In this document: in pieces, positions 24,023 through 31,240 of the stretch
Numbering within the stretch: the stretch's first letter is position 1
Layout: every line of letters begins with the position of its first letter
Assembly: GCA_964588695.1 (NCBI GenBank)
Contig: CAZPQK010000003.1
Coordinates: 124,001 to 188,000, forward strand
Source: CAZPQK01 sp964588695
GTDB taxonomy: Bacteria; Krumholzibacteriota; Krumholzibacteriia; WVZY01; JAKEHA01
Length of the DNA stretch: 64,000 bases
Reading direction: 5' to 3'
The notes under the pieces: generated by a model
What the model was told of the DNA's origin: nothing
The model's database searches: none
What the model saw: only the letters and a program-made list of their open reading frames with translations
Position numbers and translations under genes: made by a program

Positions 24023-24037
24023 GGAGCCAATTTTTTT
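24023..24037. repeat. Right 15-bp direct repeat (putative attR)
   Basis: GGAGCCAATTTTTTT, identical to 21576-21590. The bases just before it (CCACCCGGG) also resemble the tRNA 3' strand (CTACCCGA) with one gap. No cloverleaf can be folded around it, so it is not a second tRNA. Confidence 0.65.
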
Positions 24038-24038
24038 G

Positions 24039-24075
24039 GAGCCCTTTCGCTTTGTCGCGGGAGGGCTCTCTCTTT
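24039..24075 (+). terminator. Hairpin abutting the right repeat; probable displaced tRNA terminator
   Basis: A 12-bp stem (24039-24050 with 24057-24068, two or three G-U pairs) built from GAGCCC / GGGCTC is followed by TCTCTTT. It starts one base after the right repeat, so before insertion it would have stood directly behind tRNA-Asn as its terminator. Confidence 0.5.
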
Positions 24076-24115
24076 CAAACCCTGCACCGGTATCGGCTGC
24101 TCGCCAGTTGCGCGT

Positions 24116-24862
24116 TCATTTCTTCGCCTGCAACGCCAAACAAACGCCGACGGGGTCTTTAATAACCGCGTACTTACCATCTGGCGACTCCTTGACGACT
24201 TCGCCGCCACCCTCGCGAACTCGTCGAAGACTTTCTTCAAAGTCATCAACAGGAAGACTCAGTATCCAAACCGGAGGAATGTGTTCCTTGTCGCCGCGGG
24301 CCTGGTTGATCTCGGCGGAAGACACACCGTTAGAGCGTTGCATTTCAAACCCGCCCTCGACGTCAGCTGGAGTCGCCGACCATCCGACGACCTGTTTATA
24401 GAAATCACGCGACGACAACACGTCCGAAACGGTAAGCGTGAGCCAGGCAATTGAACCAACATCTTCAGAGTTTGCGGTTATCAACTCGTCGGGAACGACA
24501 GGAATGCCACCAAACGCTGCGCCGATATGGTCGACGAGCACAGCCCACTGACTCTCCCCGTTATCGCCCTTGCCGTGCATGATTTCCTTGCCGCCAAGTT
24601 CAAGTGCGCGTGCCGCGCTGACGGCAACGTCAGCGACCTGGAAATGTGGCATCCATTGCAAGGGAATGGTCTCGTATTCTGGTGATCGTGCCCCCAAGCC
24701 GATTACCGGGGTGCCTTGGTTGTTCGTCAGGTCGTCGCGCCAAAGTGGTGCCTTCCCGGTTGTTAGAATCTTTGCGTAGAAAGCAAGCTCCCGCTCGTGG
24801 TCTGATACGGCGATGTCGGCACTGAGGACGCCGCCGACGCCGGTGGCAAAAGGGTTTCGCAT
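24116..24862 (-). CDS. Two-domain VOC (glyoxalase fold) protein
   Basis: 248 residues. AGGAG lies before the ATG. Two VOC modules are in tandem: the first begins GVLSADIAVSDHERELAFYA and contains MPHFQVADVAVSAARALELG; the second begins SIAWLTLTVSDVLSSRDFYK and contains ILSLPVDDFEESLRRVREGG, ending KDPVGVCLALQ. It is related in layout to the gene at 10697, but the two are clearly divergent. The substrate is unknown. It is the first chromosomal gene on the far side of the island, with host-like base composition by eye. Confidence 0.88.
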   Translation of the reverse strand: MRNPFATGVGGVLSADIAVSDHERELAFYAKILTTGKAPLWRDDLTNNQGTPVIGLGARSPEYETIPLQWMPHFQVADVAVSAARALELGGKEIMHGKGDNGESQWAVLVDHIGAAFGGIPVVPDELITANSEDVGSIAWLTLTVSDVLSSRDFYKQVVGWSATPADVEGGFEMQRSNGVSSAEINQARGDKEHIPPVWILSLPVDDFEESLRRVREGGGEVVKESPDGKYAVIKDPVGVCLALQAKK

Positions 24863-24946
24863 GACTTCTCCTATTCATCCGGCTTTTGCCACCATGCTTA
24901 CCAAGGTAGCCGGTGTGCATACTATCGGCTCCTCAATAACTCTTAC

Positions 24947-26596
24947 TTACCGGCCCGCCGACTGCCCTTCTTCGACGACGAGCACTTGGCCCGACTCAAC
25001 ATTCGTGAGCCGATCCGCCGTTCCGCTCAGCCACTCCACCGTGATGGACTCCGCCGTCGCGTCCCCGCCAAGCCCGAAAATCAGGGCTAGTTCGCTTTGC
25101 GAGACATAACTGCCGCCGCTCTTTAGCGTCCGCGTCTGCGTGCCGCTTGCCGACACCACCGTGACTTTTGCGCCGATGCCGTTGCGGTTACTCTTGGTAC
25201 CCTGCAGCTTGAGCTTGATCCAGTTGTTGTTGCTGGCGCCGTCGTTGCGCCACAGGTAGGCGCGTTCGCCGGAGGTGGAGACCAGCAGATCCCAGTCGCC
25301 GTCGTTGTCGATGTCGCCGTACGCGGCGCCGCGGCCGACGATGGGCCTGGCGAGATCGGGCCCGACACCCGCAGCCACATCTTCGAATCGACGCTTGTCG
25401 ACGTTACGAAAAAGGTGAGGCGGTTGCGCGTAGGTGACACCGCTTTGCACGGCATTAATGTCGGGGTCGACATGACCGTTCGCCGCGAAGATGTCGAGTC
25501 GACCATCAAGGTCGAAGTCAAAAAAGAAGCACGCAAACGTCAGCGTCATTAGGCTCGGGCGCCCGATCTTGGCGACGGGCGCATCGTCGATAAAGAATTC
25601 ATTTTCGTTGTGGTAAAGGTTCATCATCTCGTTAGAAAAGTTTCCAATGATGATGCTTTCTCTGCCGCTGCCGTCGTAGTCGCCGGCGTCAATCCCCATC
25701 GCGCCGGTGGCAACGCCGCTTTCGTTGTACGCAAACCCGCTAACAAGCCCGCGCTCGATAAACGTACCGTCACCGTTGTTGTGGTAGAGCTTGTTGGGTT
25801 GCGTGTCGTCGGCTTGAAAGATGTCGGGCCAGCCATCTTCGTTGTAGTCAAACACACACACGCCCAGCGCTTTGCCAGATTTGTTCTCGATACGAGCGCT
25901 TCGTGTTACATCCACAAAAGTGCCGTCGCCGCGGTTGCGAAAAAGCCGACTCGTCTGCCCATCGTACGACTCGGGCGTGCAGTACGACTTGTTGGTGCCA
26001 TCGAGCGTGCAAAACAAATCGGTGTCGATCGTCCACTGCACATAGTTAGCAATGAACAAATCCAAATTACCGTCTTTGTCGTAATCAAGCCACGCGGCAC
26101 TGGTCGCGAACGCGGGGTTGATGATGCCTGCGGATTGCGTTACATCGGAAAAGGTTCCGTTGCCGCGGTTGCGAAGCAAACGACCGTCACGATACGCGCT
26201 AAGATACACGTCGTCGTAACCGTCGTTGTCGTAGTCGGCGACGACGGCACCCATGCCGTAAATCTTCACGTTGAAACCAGCAGCCGCGGATACGTCAACA
26301 AACGTCCCGTCGCCCTGGTTGCGATACAGCGCACAGGTCTGTCGCTTACCTGTAGCGTGCCCAACCCAGTCCATCCCGTTGACCAGAATGATGTCTTGCC
26401 AGCCGTCATTGTTGTAGTCGATGAAAGCGCATCCCGAACCCATCGTCTCAGGGAGGTACTTGTTACCAAAGGCGCCGGTGTTGTGGACAAAATCAATTCC
26501 GGCCTCCTCGGCGATCTCTACAAAACGCGGAAGCTCTTGCGCGCGCACCGATGTTGCACTCAACACAACGGTTAACATGACGATCCATCGCCGCAT
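24947..26596 (-). CDS. Secreted CRTAC1-family protein (VCBS/FG-GAP repeats, ASPIC/UnbV C-terminus)
   Basis: 549 residues. A signal peptide ends near SVRAQ. Residues 30-440 contain repeated FG-GAP/VCBS units with calcium-binding DxDxDG-like loops: FIDYNNDGWQDIILVNG, VADYDNDGYDDVYLS, WLDYDKDGNLDLFIANY, VFDYNEDGWPDIFQ, DAGDYDGSG and FFDFDLDGRLDIFAANG. The last 90 residues are an ASPIC/UnbV domain: NWIKLKLQGTKSNRNGIGAK and SITVEWLSGTADRL. CRTAC1 proteins are extracellular propellers that often sit beside TPR/cytochrome genes. Its ATG overlaps the upstream stop as TAATG, giving translational coupling to the multihaem cytochrome gene. Confidence 0.93.
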   Translation of the reverse strand: MRRWIVMLTVVLSATSVRAQELPRFVEIAEEAGIDFVHNTGAFGNKYLPETMGSGCAFIDYNNDGWQDIILVNGMDWVGHATGKRQTCALYRNQGDGTFVDVSAAAGFNVKIYGMGAVVADYDNDGYDDVYLSAYRDGRLLRNRGNGTFSDVTQSAGIINPAFATSAAWLDYDKDGNLDLFIANYVQWTIDTDLFCTLDGTNKSYCTPESYDGQTSRLFRNRGDGTFVDVTRSARIENKSGKALGVCVFDYNEDGWPDIFQADDTQPNKLYHNNGDGTFIERGLVSGFAYNESGVATGAMGIDAGDYDGSGRESIIIGNFSNEMMNLYHNENEFFIDDAPVAKIGRPSLMTLTFACFFFDFDLDGRLDIFAANGHVDPDINAVQSGVTYAQPPHLFRNVDKRRFEDVAAGVGPDLARPIVGRGAAYGDIDNDGDWDLLVSTSGERAYLWRNDGASNNNWIKLKLQGTKSNRNGIGAKVTVVSASGTQTRTLKSGGSYVSQSELALIFGLGGDATAESITVEWLSGTADRLTNVESGQVLVVEEGQSAGR

Positions 26597-29433
26597 TACT
26601 TGCCACCCCCGTGTCCGGGGTCGGCGTATCCAGCCGATTCGAGGTTGTCGACCGAAGTGTGTTCGTGGATACGCTGGCGCTCGTTGTTGGCGTTCGGGTT
26701 GACGCGTCGCGTGATACCGGTGATCGCATCCACCGACTCGTCGGCCTTAAACCGCTCGTAGAGTTTTTGTTCGTGCGCGGCCATGACGTCGTTCTTTAGT
26801 GCGCGGTAGCACAACATCATATTGTAGTGCGCGTCGAGATCTTCCGGATCAATCTCGAGTGTCTTCTGAAACTCGGCGAGAGCGGGTTTGTACTCGCGCT
26901 TCAGGTAAAGCATCCGACCAATTTCATTGCGCACCTTCCGGTCCCGAGGGAACCGTGTGGCGGCAGTGCGAAGGTGTTCCAGCGCTTCGTCGTACTCGCC
27001 GTTAGCTTTTTGAACCAAGGCATAAAAGTAGTGCACCTTGGCGCGATGCGGACTGTCGGCGGGCAGCAGTTTTTGCAACTCGAACGCTTTTGCCAGCACT
27101 TCTTCGGCGCCTGCGACGTCGCCCTCGCGAATTCGGCAGCGGGCAATGTTGACCCAGCCGTCCATGTAATTGGGGTCGATTTCGGTAACGCGTTGGAACA
27201 CCGCCTGCGCGCCGCTAAGGTCTCCCTGCAAGAGCAGCCCAATTCCGTAATCGTTCCAGCGTTCGCGGTCGGTAGCCTCGGGTGTTTTGGGTTGCGACGC
27301 ACCGTCGTCGGTGACTCGCAATGTGACCACATCTTCCGACATGACGATGATGGGCAAGTTGGGGATGTCCTTAATTTTGCCGCCAACGTCGGACATATCG
27401 CCGGTGAACACCCAGCGTCCGTCGTCGTAGCCCTTGTCGACCTGAAAGTCGGTGTCCTCGGGGTCCCGCACGCCAGCGTACGCCCACTGCGTATTCCACC
27501 ACGCAAACTTGCGGTAGTTCAACCTGGCTTCGACACGAATCTCGTCACCGCAATCATCGGGAATCTGCAAGCGGTAGTGCACAACGTCGGCCGCGCCGGG
27601 CGGAATAGTGCGCGCGTAAAGTACCGCGCGCGTCGCCCACGCGTTGCGCTTGTTAATATGGTTACCATGTTCGTCCAGCATGAACGCACCGTAAAAGTGA
27701 GCGCTTTCGTCAACCGGTCCGTTGTTGTCGGGCGCGTCGATCTTTCCGCTCCAGAAAATTACTTTACCGTTTTCGTCAGTTGCTTTCAGTTCCAACCACA
27801 CATCGTAAGCGTCGATGGTGCCGCCAGGGAAGCGGTGGCCCACGCCTCTGGTTCGCACAACTACATCGACCCGCGCCGCGTCGCCACGCTTGACCACCGC
27901 GGTTGAACCGTCAATGGGCGCTACAACCTTGTTGATATCGGTGAGACTGGTCCCGGCCGAGCCAAGATCGTCTTCGTCACGAACCATACTAAACTCGGCA
28001 GGACTCACCGGCGTGCTCTCGCTCGCCCTCTGGATGGGTACGGCGGGGGCCAGAGCGAACACGTCCACGGTCACCTGGTTCGCGCTAAGGAAATTCTTTA
28101 CCGCCTCGAGTTGATCCGGGTGCTGATTCACAAATGGCAACGCAGAGTTCGCCGCCGCAAAACGGTGACTGTGAACTGCGCCGTCAATGTTGGCCGCGTC
28201 CTTCGACGGCACCAACGGCATGTGGCAGTCACTGCAGTTGCTTGGTACCGGCGGGTAGTAGAAAGACAGCGCGCCCTGGTGCGACACGCCGCTGGATTGC
28301 CACGCGTCGTACTCGTTGAAACCACGGAACCAACGGTGGTTGTTTACGGGCACGTCGAGGTGAACTTTGTGACACGGCGAGCAGAATTCGGAAGAGTCGT
28401 TGCGATGAAAAGGTTTCAAGAAACTACGGCGGTGCGGCTCGGGATCGAGGCGGATCAAATAGTTGTGAAGCTTGCGGATCACCGGGTTTTCGCTGGCGGC
28501 AATGTCGTGCAGCGGCGGGTACTTCATGACAAATCCGCTGTTGCCCATCGTATCTTTGACGCGCTCCATGGAGTGGCAACCCACACACGAGATTCCAGCT
28601 TGCGCGGCGGGCGTATGGACGTTTTCGCGAATCGGTCGGTCCATGACGCCGTTTAGCAGAATCGCGAGATCGTGGCAGCCGCCGCACCACTTGGAAGATT
28701 GGATGCCGTTGACGTCCTGCATGTACATGATCGACTTGCGATACCACTGGTTATTGAATGACGCAAAGTGGTGCGCCGATTCGTTCCACTGGTCGTAGAT
28801 GTCCGGGTGACAACCGCTCTCCGCACAAGTTTCAGACGTCAAAAAGAAGTCGGTGGGAATCAAGTCTCCGGTGTGCGATTCGACCGACGCCGGAAAAAAC
28901 GGTCCGTTGGTGCCGCCGCCTTCTTCGTACATGCTTGTTGGCGGAGTTTCCGGGTTGCGAACAATATAGTCGGGGTTGGGTCGGTAGTTACCCAGCAGGG
29001 CAGCGGCCCCCACAAAGAGAAAACAAAATGCCAGAACGGCCCCGGCAGCGCGCGCCGTCTGTCGCCCGGTAGCGGACGCTGCTGCGACTACAAAAAAGTG
29101 GGCAACAACGAGAACCGAGCCCAGCGACGCGGCAATGATGTGCGCCATCAACAACCAGCGATAGGGGCGAACGGCGCCAACAACCATCAGATAAACGCCG
29201 CTTACGATGCCGATCGCTAACAGAAAAACGCCAACCTTCCCCGGCAGGGAAAGCTTAGCGAAGTGCTGCGTCAGGAATCGCAAAAAGAGAAAGACCAACG
29301 CCACGCCGAGCACCACGTGAACCAGCACGTTGCCAATGTAGAACAGCGTCGGCTCGCCCGAACTAATCAGGTATGCGCTGTTGAGTAGTAGAAGTAGGAA
29401 ACCGATAAACAGCAGACGAGCCCAGGAAGCCAT
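26596..29433 (-). CDS. Membrane-anchored multihaem cytochrome c with TPR domain
   Basis: 945 residues. About five transmembrane segments in residues 5-150 contain several His residues that could ligate haem b. From about 190 to 430 there are four CxxCH haem sites (CGGCH, CVGCH, CSPCH, CSDCH) and one wider CX4CH site (CAESGCH). A beta-rich region follows (around 480-680, like the C-terminal domain of multihaem proteins). The end (about 720-900) has TPRs: GLLLQGDLSGAQAVFQRVTE and LEHLRTAATRFPRDRKVRNE. It probably moves electrons between the quinone pool and periplasmic or surface partners; this is inferred from architecture. It is translationally coupled to the CRTAC1 gene, so the two products may form one complex. 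Confidence 0.9.
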   Translation of the reverse strand: MASWARLLFIGFLLLLLNSAYLISSGEPTLFYIGNVLVHVVLGVALVFLFLRFLTQHFAKLSLPGKVGVFLLAIGIVSGVYLMVVGAVRPYRWLLMAHIIAASLGSVLVVAHFFVVAAASATGRQTARAAGAVLAFCFLFVGAAALLGNYRPNPDYIVRNPETPPTSMYEEGGGTNGPFFPASVESHTGDLIPTDFFLTSETCAESGCHPDIYDQWNESAHHFASFNNQWYRKSIMYMQDVNGIQSSKWCGGCHDLAILLNGVMDRPIRENVHTPAAQAGISCVGCHSMERVKDTMGNSGFVMKYPPLHDIAASENPVIRKLHNYLIRLDPEPHRRSFLKPFHRNDSSEFCSPCHKVHLDVPVNNHRWFRGFNEYDAWQSSGVSHQGALSFYYPPVPSNCSDCHMPLVPSKDAANIDGAVHSHRFAAANSALPFVNQHPDQLEAVKNFLSANQVTVDVFALAPAVPIQRASESTPVSPAEFSMVRDEDDLGSAGTSLTDINKVVAPIDGSTAVVKRGDAARVDVVVRTRGVGHRFPGGTIDAYDVWLELKATDENGKVIFWSGKIDAPDNNGPVDESAHFYGAFMLDEHGNHINKRNAWATRAVLYARTIPPGAADVVHYRLQIPDDCGDEIRVEARLNYRKFAWWNTQWAYAGVRDPEDTDFQVDKGYDDGRWVFTGDMSDVGGKIKDIPNLPIIVMSEDVVTLRVTDDGASQPKTPEATDRERWNDYGIGLLLQGDLSGAQAVFQRVTEIDPNYMDGWVNIARCRIREGDVAGAEEVLAKAFELQKLLPADSPHRAKVHYFYALVQKANGEYDEALEHLRTAATRFPRDRKVRNEIGRMLYLKREYKPALAEFQKTLEIDPEDLDAHYNMMLCYRALKNDVMAAHEQKLYERFKADESVDAITGITRRVNPNANNERQRIHEHTSVDNLESAGYADPGHGGGK

Positions 29434-29682
29434 TGGTAATACCTAATGATGGAGACAAGGTCGGAAAACGGGGTTGATAGTTGGGCGGCACGCCGTACGT
29501 GCCGCCGCACTAACAGCTTTGATTGTACCAGATCACGCCTCCGGAATCGAACCGCCTCCACCGACGCCACATCGGAGGCGGGCCTTTGCACTTCATGTTC
29601 GGCGGTCCCAACCGAAAGATAAAGATTGCGTGAAAACGTTGATCGCCTACGAGTCGGCACAGCGTCGCATGCAGAATCCTAA

Positions 29683-31023
29683 CTATTGCTCAGTATTACT
29701 ATGCACGCCGTGCTTAAGGGTGTTCTCGACGACGAATCGTCCGATGCGGCTTCCCAATCGAACCCCCTCGGTCGAGTCGTACCGAAAGTGAATACCCAGA
29801 TAGACTCGCGACATCGAAGCTTCCATCGCCGCCTGGGAGAAACTTTCAAACGAGCGAGTTGGTGGTTCCATAATAAACTTCTCCGACAGCGGACCAGCGA
29901 TATCTACCTGCGGAGTGCTCATCGTGAAAGCAAACTCATCGCCAAACATATTCGCCAGGACAGTCATCGCCGCAGCGCTCGCCGTGCCATGTGCCGATGG
30001 ATAAGACGGAAAAGCGTAGGTGTGTCGATGGGTGTTGTTCCACAGCGTGTCGGGGGTGGTATGCGCGTTGCCGTCATTGGCCGCCCAACGAATCGCCGTG
30101 TAGGGGCGCCAATGGTTATAGTAGAACTTGTTGTCGAAAACATTAACGTACGCGTCGTAGATGCTCATGTTGAGCAACGCAAAAAGACGCGCCGTTGACC
30201 ACGCATCCATGTTCTCTTTTTCGACGAGTTCTCGGGCAAGTCTATTGTGGGAGTTCTCGACAAAATCCTTCCACCACAATGCCAGATGGGTTTGATCTGC
30301 TGTGCGCGTCATACTTTGAAAGCGCCCGACACTTTTTACTTCGTTAAAAGCGTTCACATACTCGGGCGACGAAATATCTGGCGGTGGCGGCGAACGAAAC
30401 TGGTCCGGACTGCTAAGAACAAACGGTTTCGACTGCGCCCAGCCCGCACCAAAAATGAAACCTTCGGGCGTCCCGCTGTGCTCGTTAAACTCCGCATACA
30501 CCCCCGGGCCCATGGGGTGCCAAGTGTATTCGGCCTTTGTATCCCACCCGTCGCCTGCGCGTTCGTCGAGAATCGCCTTCGCGCAGGAATTACCTAATGC
30601 GATTCCAGCGGTCTTGCTCGACCCGTCGGGGATCGCGGCTAGTACCGTGTTGAGTTTCTGCCGAAGCTGCGGCACAAGGTTCGGATACTGAGTCGAGATG
30701 ATACTGAACGCAGCTTGCGCGGCTGCCGCAAGTGCGTCTGCCTCCGCATTTCTTTCTGCGTACGCGAACGTTTCGAACTGCGGTTTGGTGGCGTTTAGCG
30801 CGTCATGGACGGCAAGATGCAGCAAGCAAGCAGTTCGCAGCCCCTTTAGTGTTAACAGTCGATCCTCTGCGATCGCCGCGACAAACACGGTTTCGTTCCA
30901 GTCGCATAACAGATCTCGGAGCGCATCGTCCCGTTCAGTCTCCGGCGCTTCGGCGGGCGCCGCCGGGATGGTGTTCAAAACAATGGCGAGTGCCGCCAGC
31001 AGCACAATTCCCAAATGTCGCAT
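29683..31023 (-). CDS. Secreted vanadium-dependent haloperoxidase/PAP2-fold protein
   Basis: 446 residues from the ATG at 31023, which has GGAGG seven bases upstream; an in-frame start 17 codons earlier has none. A signal peptide ends near AAPAEA. The C-terminal half carries the three vanadate/phosphate-site blocks: KFYYNHWRPYTAIRW (Lys and Arg), PSYPSAHGTASAAA (Ser-Gly-His acid-base motif), and SRVYLGIHFRYDS (Arg-x3-G-x-H). N-terminal helices match bacterial vanadium haloperoxidase-like proteins. It may oxidise halide with hydrogen peroxide, or act as an acid phosphatase; the motifs alone do not decide. A 249-base gap without genes lies downstream and a 217-base divergent region upstream. 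Confidence 0.9.
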   Translation of the reverse strand: MRHLGIVLLAALAIVLNTIPAAPAEAPETERDDALRDLLCDWNETVFVAAIAEDRLLTLKGLRTACLLHLAVHDALNATKPQFETFAYAERNAEADALAAAAQAAFSIISTQYPNLVPQLRQKLNTVLAAIPDGSSKTAGIALGNSCAKAILDERAGDGWDTKAEYTWHPMGPGVYAEFNEHSGTPEGFIFGAGWAQSKPFVLSSPDQFRSPPPPDISSPEYVNAFNEVKSVGRFQSMTRTADQTHLALWWKDFVENSHNRLARELVEKENMDAWSTARLFALLNMSIYDAYVNVFDNKFYYNHWRPYTAIRWAANDGNAHTTPDTLWNNTHRHTYAFPSYPSAHGTASAAAMTVLANMFGDEFAFTMSTPQVDIAGPLSEKFIMEPPTRSFESFSQAAMEASMSRVYLGIHFRYDSTEGVRLGSRIGRFVVENTLKHGVHSNTEQ

Positions 31024-31240
31024 GACTCCTCCGCAGTTGCCGGGTCGTAATATTGATCGATTCTTCTCACACATTGAAGAAGCGGACTACCGTTACTTAT
31101 TCGCATAAGTCCGGCGATGTCTGCCAACCTGGTTTGGAACCAAGCGATGACCGGCTTCAAGTTGGCGCGCCGCCCTACCGAGTTGACCCGCCCTGTCGAT
31201 CTACCGTAATCTCATGCCTCACTTAACGTTCGGAGATTGA

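Larger units (their letters stand above)
21576..24037. mobile_element. tRNA-Asn-linked genomic island, about 2.45 kb
   Basis: The island runs from the tRNA-Asn 3' end to a repeat of that end. The 15 bases GGAGCCAATTTTTTT occur at 21576-21590 and again at 24023-24037. Inside are, from left to right, the remnant of a serine recombinase pointing towards the tRNA (as expected for an integrase gene next to its attachment site), a predicted nuclease gene on the plus strand, and a convergent zinc-ribbon/deoxyribosyltransferase-like gene. By eye the interior is less G+C-rich than its flanks; this was not computed. No complete integrase remains, so it is probably immobile now. The alternative that the repeat is only a shared tRNA-terminator sequence remains possible. 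Confidence 0.7.

Noticed and set aside
23990..24037. Second tRNA suggested by the GGGGGAGCCA end
   Set aside because: No T-arm, anticodon arm or 5' acceptor strand can be matched; only the 3' terminal bases are shared with tRNA-Asn.
10697..24862. The two VOC genes as a recent duplication flanking the island
   Set aside because: Their sequences are too different, and lie on opposite strands with unrelated neighbours.
25610..26575. 321-codon plus-strand open frame opposite the CRTAC1 gene
   Set aside because: It is a shadow of the repetitive VCBS coding sequence: Val/Arg/His-rich translation without motifs or ribosome-binding site.
26827..27906. 359-codon plus-strand open frame opposite the multihaem cytochrome gene
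   Set aside because: No motifs, no ribosome-binding site, and it lies fully inside a well-supported gene on the other strand.
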